Assembly (NCBI GenBank): GCA_035236585.1
Contig: CP141132.1
Span: 52,455,880-52,519,879, forward strand
Origin: Warburgia ugandensis
Lineage: Eukaryota > Streptophyta > Magnoliopsida > Canellales > Canellaceae
Reading direction: 5' to 3'
DNA: 64,000 bases
Part shown: piece after piece, positions 25,284 through 36,200 of the stretch
Numbering within the stretch: the stretch's first letter is position 1
Layout of the letters: the number at the start of each line of letters is the position of its first letter
Made by a program: the position numbers and the translations under genes
Notes under the pieces: model-generated
Databases searched by the model: none
What the model was told of the DNA's origin: nothing
The model's input: only the letters and a program-made list of their open reading frames with translations

Positions 25284-25498
25284 TGTGAAGCCTTGAGGGA
25301 TGAATCCTAGGATGGGTGAGGTACTAAGAGTTAGTCCCACATCACTTGGGGAGAGGGAACTAAGTGATTTATAAGAGTTTGGAGAACTCTCCTAGCAACA
25401 AGGCCTATTCCTTGGGAATCTAAGGAGGAACAAAATTGTGAGGGTTGTATGGGCGCCCCAAAGCAGACAATATTGTTGCTATGGGACCCCCAGTTATT
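25284..25498 (+). repeat. TRIM 5' terminal repeat
   Basis: Shares GTTAGTCCCACATCAC, then GGGGAGAGGGAACT, then TTTATAAGAGTTTGG and ATGGGACCCCC with the second copy. The right edge is set where similarity fades before the PBS. Confidence 0.85.
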
Positions 25499-25503
25499 TT
25501 AAA

Positions 25504-25522
25504 TTGTATCATAGCCAGTTCC
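25504..25522 (+). promoter_or_regulatory. TRIM PBS (tRNA-Met type)
   Basis: TTGTATCATAGCCAGTTCC compares with the plant initiator-Met PBS TGGTATCAGAGCCAGGTT at most positions and lies directly after the first terminal repeat. Confidence 0.75.
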
Positions 25523-25603
25523 CCTTGTGGTGTGACAGCTAACCACACACGGGTGCCTGGATGTGGCTATCACGCGGGGACACATGTTCCCTAAGGGGGA
25601 AGA

Positions 25604-25821
25604 TGTGAAGCCTTAAGAGATGAATCCCATGATGGGTGAAGTATTGAGAGTTAGTCCCACATCACCTGGGGAGAGGGAACTGGGTAGTTTATAAGAGTTT
25701 GGGGAACTCTCCCAGCAACAAGGCCTTTTCCCTGGGAAACTGGGGAGGAATAAAACTGTGAGGGGTGTATGGGCACCCCAAAGTGAATAATATTGTTGTG
25801 ATGGGACCCCCGGCTGTTATA
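25604..25821 (+). repeat. TRIM 3' terminal repeat
   Basis: Second copy of the terminal repeat, preceded by the polypurine tract at 25593-25603. Confidence 0.85.
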
Positions 25822-26120
25822 GGTGGAGATTTTTAGAGATCTTTATGGAGAATTTTTTAGTGTTTGGTGCTTTATTTGATGAATGCTTGCATCATTTAAA
25901 ACATGCCCTTACTAGGTGTCGAGAAAAGAATTTAGTGCTAAATTAGAAAAAAATATCATTTTATGCTACAAAATGGTATTGTTTTAGGAGACATCATATC
26001 ACACAATTGCATAGAAATTGACAAACTAAAGTGGATTTAATTTCTAACCTTCCTTCTATAAGGACGATGAAGGAAATTCCCTGATTTTTAGGCCATGCTA
26101 GTTTCTGTAGACAATTCATC
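25822..26120 (+). pseudogene. Athila-like reverse transcriptase, C-terminal part
   Basis: Continues RT after the TRIM: FLEIFMENFLVFGALFDECL, then LTRCREKNLVLN and a decayed connection-domain stretch. A one- or two-base frameshift lies just after the insertion. The catalytic Asp pair of the FxDD box reads Glu-Asn (25848-25853), so even an uninterrupted frame would lack RT activity. Confidence 0.85.
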
Positions 26121-26229
26121 AAGGACTTTGGTAAAATTTCTAAGCCCCTATGTAATTTACTTATGAAGGAGTCTACTTTTGATTTTGATGATGATTGTGT
26201 GAAAGCATTTGAGTGCTAAAGGCTTACTA

Positions 26230-26660
26230 TATTTTGCACCTATTATTCAATTTCCAGATTAGAGTGCACCATTTGAAATGATGAGTGATGCTTCAGACTA
26301 CATGATCGAGGTTGTGTTGGGTCAACATATTGGTAAACCCCCTCATGTGATAAATTATGCTAGTAAGACCCTCAACAATGCCTAATTCAATTATTCCATT
26401 GTAGAAAAAGAGTTGTTGGTAGTTGTATTTGCCTTGGATAACTTTAGATCTTACTTGCTAAGATCTAAGGTCATTGTCTTTTTGGACCATGCAGCTTTAA
26501 AATATCTTCTTTCAAAGAAAGATGCCAAACTTAAGCTGATCTGATGGATATTATTGTTGTAGGAGTTTGAAGTGGAAAATTACAATGAGAAAGGTTCCAA
26601 AAATGTTGTAGCAGACCACTATCCAAATTAGTTGTGGAGTCTACTAGTGAGAATGTGCTT
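26230..26660 (+). pseudogene. Athila-like RNase H domain
   Basis: Decayed frame with FEMMSDASDYMIEVVLGQ, where the first catalytic Asp is in SDAS, then INYASKTLNNA, VEKELLVVVFALDNFRSYLL (the catalytic Glu in EKELL) and DHAALKYLLSKKDAK. This is the RNase H order of Ty3/gypsy pol, which would degrade RNA in RNA:DNA hybrids. Stops occur at about 26385 and 26541. Confidence 0.85.
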
Positions 26661-26739
26661 ATAATAGAAACATTCTAGATGAACATTCTTACACATTTCC
26701 TAGTTCCCTTGGTATGTAGATAATTTTAATTATATTGCC

Positions 26740-26961
26740 ATGGGTCAAATGTCCATTGACTGGACAAACCAATATAGGAGAAGATTCATTGCCGAGGTCA
26801 AACATTTTACATGGGAAAATTCATACTTGTTTAAGTACTGTCCTGGTCAAGTCATTAGCAAATGCATAGTAGATAGTGAACATCATAATATCATTTTCTT
26901 TCTCCATGACCATGCATGTGAGGTCCACTTTAGTTCTAAAAAGACAGATTTAAAGATTTTA
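26740..26961 (+). pseudogene. Athila-like integrase, zinc-binding N-terminal part
   Basis: Open frame with RRFIAEVKHFTWENSYLFKY and then CPGQVISKCIVD and HDHACEVHFSSKKTDLKIL, the HHCC-type region before the integrase core in this group. One of the expected zinc ligands is hard to assign. It is interrupted at 26961 by the 8.15-kb element; the frame resumes at 35116. Confidence 0.85.
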
Positions 26962-28803
26962 TGTGACAACCCGGGTTTTCTCATGCATTTTTAAATGAAA
27001 AATCTAAATTCCTAAGGTGGGATCCCTATTTGAAAAATAATGCAGTGCAGCGAAAAAATCTTTTATTTGAAATTCAATTTGAAAACCCCGAGTGTCATTT
27101 GCTTTCACAACAACCAAGGTAGTTTCTGAAAAGCCTTAGAAATCATAAGTGTTTTTCCCCAGATCTATCTAGTCACAGCACATAGCCCAACAGTAAATAA
27201 ATACAAATACATGTCCAAAGGGTTGAGAATTTACTTACATGTATAATTGTTTCCTTTTTGATTCACTTGTTCGTAGCACTAACATAGATGTCCTCTACTT
27301 GTGGATGGAATTATCCTGAAAAATGTTAAGGATAGGGTGAGTATATACTACACTCAGTAGGAGTCCAGCACTACCAGTTTTATAATGCATGAGATGTTTA
27401 AAATTATATGCTCTTTCAAAATATGTGCATGGTTGAACACTCATGTTCAAGATTGAAATTAAAAACCATTGTCGTACTGAAATACTAACGACTTAAAGGA
27501 TCACATAATCCAAATCGAAAGTATCATATATATATCATAACATTATGATATGCATAAGATGCTTCATTGAATCCAACTCACAGATATCTATCATGGTATG
27601 GTCGACCAACCTCATATCATGCCATATGCAATGCAAATAAGTCCACGAAACCATAGGGTCCAATTATGCCCACGACCTCCTCGTCGTGTGGTCCCCGGGT
27701 ACCTGAGGACACTCGGTCATAGCCTCCACGGGGCCTATGACATGTCGACCCAGTGCCGTGACACCAGTGGTAGTCCCCTGTACCACATGCAGTCGACATA
27801 GGGATGTTGCCCTTTTTGGGCGTGGTACCCATCCACCTAATAGCGGTAGAGGCTAGAGGCCAACCCAAACCTCTCGACATAGCGCCCACGAGCTTATCAG
27901 CCCAAATCATTATTAGATCAAACAAGCGAAAACATCTTTTTTTTCAAAACCTGTCCTCTTCAGGTCCCTCACAACTGCCTGGCCCTCGGCACTCCAGCCT
28001 CTTTTGGTAACCCTCAAGGACATGAAATTTTGCAAGAACTTAATGCTCACAAACCATGCAATGTATGCAATAGTTTGCAAAACATATATACATAATGTAT
28101 ATGCAATTATTTACAAAACATGTCTATGCATAAAGCACTTATCACATGCATGCTGAATTAAGTCATGCTAAACAAGTCATATACTTAAAACATGTATTCT
28201 CAAAAAAATCATAGTTCTTTTAAAAGAATCTAGTAGCGATAGAGCACCTACTTGGCTAGGTCGCGCTAACCCCTTTGTCCTCGTACGCTCCTGAACATGG
28301 TTTGGGGAATCAAGGTTAGTTTGGCCTATCTTTTATAGGTTTTAGAGTGGATTGTCTTATTACTTAGGCATTAGGGGTTCATCCCTATGCCTATGGGTGT
28401 CCTAAGGTCCTAATTGGGCCTTGGTATCATCAGTTTTCCAAAGGTCTAGCAGCCACACACCACCATCCTATTCTAAGGGTCATTCCTACCTTTGATTTCT
28501 CCTTGATCAGGGATTTTATAGTTTGGGTGTTCCACGTTGTCGACACGGACACAACGCCTTTTGCGGCGCCTCAATCGGAGCTCTAGATCTCAAGTTATAA
28601 GCTTTTTAGTATCAGGTGTACATAAGGCCCTTAAGAGTGAAAATGAGGAATGCTAGTGCGCTGTGCGTCAGCGGCATGCGCCCCATCTGTTCTTAAGAAG
28701 CGGAAAATCCCGGATCGCTAGAGTGCTACACATCAGTGGCATGCTCCCCAGCGGATGCGTCTGTAGACGCACTGGATTTTCCCGCCTGTCTCTTCCTTTT
28801 GTA

Positions 28804-28823
28804 GGCGCGTCCCCGGACGCGCC
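28804..28823. repeat. GC-rich perfect inverted repeat in LTR
   Basis: GGCGCGTCCCCGGACGCGCC: 9-bp arms with a 2-bp centre. Near-matching hairpins lie at 34305-34324 (one mismatch) and 57089-57110 (GGGCGCGTC arms). Confidence 0.85.
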
Positions 28824-29171
28824 CGTTTGGTTTTTTTTGAATGCGGTCGACGCGTTACGTTCTGGCCGGAATGTTTTGTTCGTTGGGGGACCAGGGCATC
28901 CTCGGGACACCCTGGTTCTGCCTTGTCGAACTAGTGTGGCCCAAGGATCATCCCTGGGTCCTTGGTGACTCTCCAGGGCTCTATTTTGCATGATTTTTCA
29001 AGCAAAAACTTAGGGAAACTGAACCTAGGACTACTGTGAAGACGGGTTTTGAGGGATCTTGAGCATACCTGGCTTGTTGCTGGGTTTTCCTCCTCATTTC
29101 TCCTCTTGGTTGCTTCTCCAAAACGGGTTTTCTTCAAGCTTTTGGGCTGCCATTAGAGGCACCCAAGAGCT

Positions 29172-29181
29172 CTATTTATAG
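29172..29181 (-). promoter_or_regulatory. TATA box, LTR of copy 1 (left)
   Basis: Minus strand CTATAAATAG, centred in the palindrome AGCTCTATTTATAGAGCT (29168-29185). It lies about 390 bp into the LTR from its minus-strand start, so U3 is short and R/U5 about 2.2 kb. Confidence 0.7.
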
Positions 29182-29210
29182 AGCTATAAGAGGGTTTTGG
29201 AGGGGGCTCT

Positions 29211-29280
29211 CACTGCCCTTGAATGGCGGTGGAGAAACCTCTAGAATGGCGGTGATTTCTCCTTCAATCACTGCCGTTCT
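29211..29280. repeat. Paired hairpins upstream of the TATA box
   Basis: Two adjacent inverted repeats: a small one, CACTGCC with GGCGGTG (29211-29231), and a larger one at 29243-29280 with 15-bp arms, AGAATGGCGGTGATT against AATCACTGCCGTTCT, and an 8-nt loop. The same structure is present in all four LTRs of the family. Confidence 0.75.
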
Positions 29281-29571
29281 AGAACCCTCTAGGGGTTGAA
29301 GATGAAGGGTGCCCGTATCAAAATGGGCCCTTGTGTTTTGCAGGCTAAATCCATTTTTTAGTAAAAATTACATTTTTGCCCCTGAACTTCAAAGGGCCAT
29401 AACTTGCTCATTTTAACTCCGTTTTGGGTGATTTTGGTCTTGTTGGATTCCTTTTTCCGTCTGGGTTCAGTCCAGGTGAATAGTGAAATGACCAAAATGC
29501 CCTTATCTTCAAAAACTAAACTTTTCATTGCTAACTTGGGATTTAAATGTTACAAAATTGGAGTCATTACA

Positions 29572-32460
29572 TTATTACCACCTTAAAAGAATTTCGTCCT
29601 CGAAATTCCATAAATTATCATCTTCCTGGTATTTGTCTCTTAGATAACTTCTTGGTGAATGCATTCTCCCCCTTAGGAATCAAATCTAGGCTCATCTCAA
29701 TTTATCATTCCTATTGTTCCTCCTACAAGGCCTCACCTATAAGGGCCGCTTTCGTTGCGTACTCTGATGCATACTCTCATACGTGCCAGTTTAACAATAC
29801 CGATTTCTAGCAGTACTTCATCTATCTCGAAATCCTTAGATTCCTATACTTATCTCATCATGTATAGGATAGTCTCCTCGTAAGATCATGCTTCTTTATT
29901 CATGTATAAGTTACTCCATACTTCTTTGAGATCATATTATCTTATTTCTCCTATTTTGAATATCATAGGATAATCCTTTTCATCTAGTGATCTCTTCCAT
30001 CATCCATAAGTCCAAAAAGTTCTATACTCAATTTAGTAGGGTTAGTCCTTAAGAAATTCCTTCAATTGATTTTTGGTATATACTCATAATAACTAACTAT
30101 TTTTCTAAAGGTAACGTAACATCAAATCTTACATTATAATGTGCTGGCTGCCTCAACTTTCTCCTTCCATTCCCTATATCAATATATTGTTCAATTTTTT
30201 ACCAAGGCTTTATCGTCAACCATGCAGTCTGTATTGTCAGGAGGTATCCTCATAAGTGGTGATTTTCTCAATTCCTCAAATTTTATTTTTTCAAGTGCCT
30301 CCTTATTTTGTCCTTCAAGTGCCTTCTCATACTTAGCTTATAATAGCAATAATTCTCCTTCAATAGCGATTATATCAAATTGTACTGAAGTTGTTAACTC
30401 AACAAGTTTAACAATACTTAGGTAAACATAAACATTTTCTTAGACATAGAAAGACTTTATTTGATTACCTATTGATCTCTTTCCAGATATATCTATGTCA
30501 TAAGCTCAAGGGCCTCTAAAGTGATCAATACTTATTTGCCTTCTTTTTCAATCCAAGTCAGCAGTATTTTTCAGACTTAAAGTAATTTCTTTACCTTTGT
30601 CATGGTAGCCATTAAGGTTTAAAAAAATGTTTCCCATTTGTTTAGATCACTTCTTGTTTTTGCTCCTATCTCAGATGCAACTATTCTCATCAATTGACCT
30701 CATACCCTCAATTGACTTATTTTAACAAGTACTTCTTTCCAGGAAAACTCAAGTCTAAAGACTTATAACATCCTTCTGAGTATATAACTTCGACTACTAA
30801 CTCATAGATACTAACATACTTGATTAATTAGGGTGGGATACCTTTATTTAGTCAACAGTACTCTAAAGGTAATGACTAAATAATGGTCTTAAGATTTTTG
30901 GTCTTCCAAATTTATGATAATAAGACCTCAATTTGATCCTTGATGGTACCCTTCTTGCTAAAGAAAGACAAATGGACAAGTCAATATCCCAACTTAATTC
31001 CTTTATTTACTCATGTAGCGGCAAGGTAAGATATCACCAAATTTTTTCTTTTTATGGACTATATTCATTGGTGTTCCTCATAAGTTAATGGATCTGATAA
31101 GAATCTAATTAAATAATTGATATCAAACCATTTGTAGAATTTACTTTCTAGTTGGTCGCCATTCTTCTTCGAAAATTTCTTGTCGCATAATCTCCTGAAA
31201 TTCGATACTCTACTCAAAGCCTTAAACCCCATATGCTTTTTTTTTTCTCTCTCTCTTTTAAACTCTTTTACAATAAGATCACCAACTCACCTAGTATTAT
31301 TCCTTTGAAGTTGATTGGTTTATCTTCCCAGATGATTCAAGATGAAAGATTTCTATGTATCTCCATAAAGTCATGATCTTCTTCTTTTGAATATTCAATA
31401 TTCATTGAATACTAGTAGTTACATCTCTATCTCCTTCTTTCTTTTCTTCAAAATCATCATTTTTGTCTACCTCGATCAATGTCTCTATATGCTTTGTTGC
31501 ATATAATTGATACTTCATTTATTCCTTTACGTAACATATATGGTAAACTGAATGCTTTTCAGAAATTCTAAACTGTCTTAAGATCATTAAAATCCTTAAT
31601 TGCCTATAGCCTCAATAAAATTCATACAATGTCTTAATGATGGCATTGACGTTTTGGTCATGCTATATTTCTCTTACAAGTTCATGTTAGAATCAATCTA
31701 TTATCATCTTTAGTATTATCATCAAAATCTTTTGATAACTCGGTCGAATTCTTTTCCTTATCATATTCGTGTTATGTTTCTCTTATTCACATAATCTGTC
31801 ACTTGTATACATCTTCTGATTTGCTCCATAATACTTAGGTAATTATTATTCGATAGCACTTTATTCTTCATAAGACTCCAATTAAGGTATCCAAAATTGA
31901 GCTAAGTCTTTCAGGCTCCATACCTTTGTGATCTAGTACGAGTCACAGTTATTTCCTAATATTCTCTTGCATTCTCATCCCTCTTAGATTCTCATTAAAA
32001 TCTTCAAAGTCTGTCTTTTACATCCCCTATCATACTTATATCATATCCTTGTGACAGTGTACTCATATTCTGATATTCTTTATGATGGTAAGATAGCCAT
32101 CTATGTTCTTTGATTTTCTCACCTTTAGTGAGATTAATCTACTAACAAGTCCACTAACATCTTCATTCATCATTCTCATCATAATCTAATTTATATATGA
32201 GTTTCCCTGTTTGCACCATTGCACAACAATCCTTAAGATTTAAGCCAACTTATATCTAAGTATTTGCTAGAACCATCTCCTTTTTCACTTATTTGTTTAT
32301 GGTGAAATGCCTTGAGCATTAATATTGTAATCCTCAAATAGAAGTAGTCATTTCTACTACTCCTATTTATATTACTTCTTCTTGATTTTCTCTATTGTCT
32401 ATGACCCTTGGACATGCTGGACTGGCTGTGAAAGGATAAAACCTGGGCTCTGATACCAAC
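29572..32460 (-). other. Internal region of long-LTR element copy 1, non-coding
   Basis: AT-rich, many stops on both strands, no gag, protease, RT or integrase motif recognised. The left edge carries the minus-strand polypurine tract (ccaccttaaaag on plus) and the remnant of a pol 3' end phrase; the right edge carries the PBS. A shorter homologue is at 57869-59651. Confidence 0.7.
32445..32459 (-). promoter_or_regulatory. PBS, tRNA-Met type (minus strand)
   Basis: Plus-strand GGGCTCTGATACCAA reads TTGGTATCAGAGCCC on the minus strand and sits 1 nt from the LTR edge at 32461. Confidence 0.88.
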
Positions 32461-35110
32461 TGTGACGACCCGGGTTTTCTCATGCATTTTTAAATGAAAA
32501 ATCTAAATTCTTAAGAGGGGATCCCTATTTGAAAAACAATGCAGTGCAGCGGAAAAATCTTTTATTTGAAATTCAATTTGAAAACCCCGAGTGTCATTTG
32601 CTTTCACAACAACCAAGGTAGTTTTTGAAAAGCCTTAGAAATCATAAGTGTTTTCCCCCAGATCTATTCAGTCACAGCACACAGCCCAACTGTAAATAAA
32701 TACAAATACATGTCCAAAGGGTTAAGAATTTACTTACATGTATAATTGTTTCCTTTTTGATTCACTTGCTCGTAGCACTAACATAGATGTCCTCTACTCG
32801 TGGATGGAATTATCCTGAAAAATGTTAAGGATAGGGTGACTATATACTATACTCAGTAGGAGTCCATCACTACTACTTTTATAATGCATGAGATGTTTAA
32901 AATCATATGCTCTTTCAAAATATGTGCATGGTTGAACACTCATGTTCAAGATCGGAATTAAAAACCGTTGTCAAACTGAAATACTAACGACTTAAAGGAT
33001 CACATAATTCAAATCGAAAGTATCATATATATATCATAACATTATGATATGCATAAGATGCTTCATTGAATCCAACTCACAAATATCTATCATGGTATGG
33101 TCGACCAACCTCATATCATGCCATATGCAATGCAAATAAGTCCAAGAAACCATAAGGTCCAACTATGCCCATGACCTCCTCGTCGTGTGGTCCCCGGGTA
33201 CCTGAGGACACTCGGTCATAGCCTCCACGGGGCCTATGACATGTCGACCCAGTGCCGTGACACCAGTGGTAGCCCCCTATACCACATGCAGTCGACGTAG
33301 GGACGTTGCCCTTTTTGGGCGTGGTACCCATCCACCTAATAGTGGTAGAGGCTTGAGGCCAACCCAAACCTCTCGATATAGTGCCCACGAGCTTATCAGC
33401 CCAAATCATTATTAGATCAAACAAGCAAAAACCTCTCTTTTTTCAAAACCTGTCCTCTTCGGGTCCCTCACAACTGCCTGGCCCTCGGCACTCCAGCCTC
33501 TTTTGGTAACCCTCAAGGACATGAAATTTTGCAAGAACTTAATGCTCACAAATCATGCAATGTATGCAATAGTTTGCAAAACATATCTATGCATAATGTA
33601 TATGCAATTATTTACAAAACATGTCTATGCATAAAGCATTTATCACATGCATGCTGAATTAAGTCATGCTAAACAAGTCATATACTTAAAACATGTATTC
33701 TCAAAATAATCATAGTTCTTTTAATAGAATCTAGTAACGATAGAGCACCTACTTGGCTAGGTCGCGCTAACCCCTTTGTCCTCGTATGCTCCTGAACATG
33801 GTTTGGGGAATCAAGGTTAGTTTGGCCTATCTTTTATAAGTTTTAGAGTGGTTGGTCTTACTACTTAGGAATTAAGAGTTCATCCCTATGCCTATGGGTG
33901 TCCTAAGGTCCTAATTGGGCCTTGGTATCATCAGTTTTCCAAAGGTCTAGCGGTCACGCGCCACCATCCTATTCTAAGGGGCATTCATACCTTTAATTTC
34001 TGCTTGATTAGAGATTTTATAGTTTGGGTGTGCCCGTGTCGTCGACACGGACACAACACCTTTTACGGTGCCTCAATCGGAGCTCTAGATCTCAAGTTAT
34101 AAGCTTTTTAGTATCAGGTGTACATAAGGCCCTTAAGAGTGAAAATGCGGAATGCTAACGCACTGCGCGTCAGCGGCATGTGCCCCATCTGTTCTTAAGA
34201 AGCGGAAAATCCTAGATCGCTAGAGTGCTGCACGTCAGCGGCATGCACCCCAGTGGGCACATCTGTAGACGTGCTGGATTTTCCCGCCCGTCTCTTCCTT
34301 TTGCAGGCGCGTCCCCGGACGCACCCGTTTGGTTTTTTTTGAACGCGGTTGACGCGTTACATTCCGACCGGAACGTTTCATTCGTTGGGGGACCGGGGCA
34401 TCCTTAGGACACCTTGGTTCAACCTTGTTGAACCAGTGCAGCCCAGGGATCATCCCTGGGTCCTTGGTAACTCTTCACGACTCTATTTTGCATGATTTTT
34501 CAAGCAAAAACTTAGGGAAACTGAGCCTAGGACTACTGTGAAGACGGGTTTTGAGGGATCTTGAGCATACCTGGCTTGTTGCTGGGTTTTTCTCCTCGTT
34601 TCTCCTCTTGGTTGCTTCTCCAAAACAGGTTTTCTTCAAGCTTTTGGGCTACCATTAGAGGCACCCAAGAGCTCTATTTATAGAGCTATAAGAGGGTTCT
34701 GGAGAGGGCTCTCACCGCCCTTGAATGTTGGTGGAGAAACCTCCAGAACGGCAGTGATTTCTCGTCCAATCACTGCCGTTCTAGAACCCTCTAGGGGGTT
34801 GAAGATGAAGGGTGCCCGTATCAAAACGGGCCTCTGTGTTTTGCAGGCTAAATCCGTTTTTTAGTAAAAATTACATTTTTGCCCCTGAACTTCAAAGGGC
34901 CATAACTTGCTCATTTTAACTCCGTTTTGGGTGATTTTGGTCTTGTTGGATTCCTTTTTCCGATACACACCTAATGGTACCATTTTCAGGACCAAATTTC
35001 TGGGTTCAGTCCTGGTGAATAGTGAAATGACCAAAATGCCCTTATCTTCAAAAACTGAACTTTTCATTGCTAACTTGGGATTTAAATGTTACAAAATTGG
35101 AGTCATTACA
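32461..35110 (-). repeat. 5' LTR of long-LTR element copy 1
   Basis: Plus-strand ends TGTGACGACCCGGG and GAGTCATTACA. Near-identical to 26962-29571 except for scattered substitutions and the 45-bp difference. TATA box on the minus strand at 34674-34683; hairpin at 34745-34782. Confidence 0.9.
34674..34683 (-). promoter_or_regulatory. TATA box, 5' LTR of copy 1
   Basis: Minus strand CTATAAATAG inside the 18-bp palindrome at 34670-34687. This is the LTR that would drive transcription of the element. Confidence 0.72.
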
Positions 35111-36200
35111 TTTTACAATGTGGTTGTTATTGGTCCATAATTTTTAAGGATTCATATGCTTACTACATAACATGTGCTTGATGTCAATAGTTAGGGAGCA
35201 TAGGAAAAAGAAATACGATACCCTTATTCCCCATTCTTATCATTATGTCTTTCAATGTTTGGGGCATTGATTTTATGAGGCCCTTTTCCAACTCCTTTGG
35301 TTATCTATACATCCTTGTGGGAGTGGATTGTCCATCTAAATGGGTAGAAGTCATACAATGCAAGACCAATGAACACAGGATGGTGGTCAAGTTTTAGAAA
35401 AAAGATATATTTTCTTGCTTTGGTACCCCAAGGGCCATAATTAATGATAGGGAAAACGCTTTTATAGTAAAGTGTTCAAAAATCTAATGAAGAAATATGG
35501 TGTTACCTATTAGATTGCTATCCCTTATCATCCTTAGACAAGTGGACAAGTAGAAGTGTCGAATAGGGAGATAAAGTGAAATTTTTAAAAAGACAGTCAA
35601 TCCAAATAGGAAAGATTGGTCTTTAATACTTAGTGACACTTTATGAGCCTATTATACATCATTCAAGCCTCCTATAGGGATGCCACCATAAAGCTTAGTT
35701 TAGGGAAAGGTTGGCCACCTACTATTAAAGCATGAGCATAAAGCATATTGAGCAATTAAAAAGCTCAATTTTGACTTAAATAATGGTGGGACACAACTCC
35801 AACTCAATGAGTTGGATGCATTAAGGAAATATACTTATGAGTCTGTCAAGATATATGAAGACTACATGAAAAGCCATCATGATAAAAATATTTTGCAAGT
35901 CCTTTACCCCAGGACAAAAAGTCCTCTTGTATAATTCTAGCTTACATCTAGTTCTTACAAAACTTCAATCTTGATGGTCTAGATCCTACTTAGTATGTAC
36001 TATTTACCCTCATGGGGTTGTTGAGATAGAAAAGGATGGAAAGATTTCCAAAGTCAATGGGCACAGTTTGAAACCCTATATAGAGTTGGTCAACCCTGAA
36101 GTAGAAGAAATCTTACTAGAGGAACTAGTCTACCATAACCCACTAAGCGTGTCCTGTGACACTTGTCTAAATCATCATATCTACATTCATCATTGCATTT
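35111..36200 (+). pseudogene. Athila-like integrase core and C-terminal part
   Basis: Resumes integrase after the insertion: FNVWGIDFMRPFSNSFGYLY (first catalytic Asp), VDCPSKWVEVIQCKTNEHR, FGTPRAIINDRENAF (second Asp), GQVEVSNREIK-like text (the catalytic Glu, QVxVSNRE), then TVNPNRKDWSLILSDTL, KAYxAIKKLNFDLNN and a C-terminal part ending near KVNGHSLKPYIELVNPEVE. It would insert element DNA. Many stops and frameshifts (for example 35395, 35485, 35580) disable it. Confidence 0.88.

Larger units (their letters stand above)
25284..25821 (+). mobile_element. TRIM element in reverse transcriptase
   Basis: A 538-bp insertion with two direct terminal repeats (25284-about 25498 and 25604-25821) starting TGTGAAGCCTT and about 215 bp long. 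Between them lie a PBS close to the tRNA-Met type (TTGTATCATAGCCAG at 25504-25518) and a polypurine tract (AAGGGGGAAGA, 25593-25603), but no coding sequence. It is flanked by AGTGG (25279-25283) and GGTGG (25822-25826), a 5-bp duplication with one change. RT homology continues directly afterwards. This matches terminal-repeat retrotransposons in miniature. The right end reads TTATA in place of a CA terminus. Confidence 0.85.
26962..29571 (-). repeat. 3' LTR of long-LTR element copy 1
   Basis: Plus-strand ends TGTGACAACCCGGG and GAGTCATTACA, so on the minus strand it begins TGTAATGACTC. Compared with its partner it lacks about 45 bp at 29458 (the stretch around taatggtaccattttcagg). Confidence 0.9.
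26962..35110 (-). mobile_element. Non-autonomous long-LTR element, copy 1 (LARD-like)
   Basis: LTRs at 26962-29571 (2.61 kb) and 32461-35110 (2.65 kb) flank an internal region of 2.89 kb without recognisable gag or pol. The target-site duplication TTTTA (26957-26961 and 35111-35115) is exact, and integrase homology resumes directly after it. GGCTCTGATACCAA beside the right LTR is the reverse of a tRNA-Met PBS, and the left LTR has a minus-strand polypurine tract after GAATTTCGAGGACGAAATTC, a phrase common just before the 3' LTR of chromovirus-type Ty3/gypsy elements. Both place transcription on the minus strand. Size and lack of coding fit the LARD concept. Confidence 0.88.
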
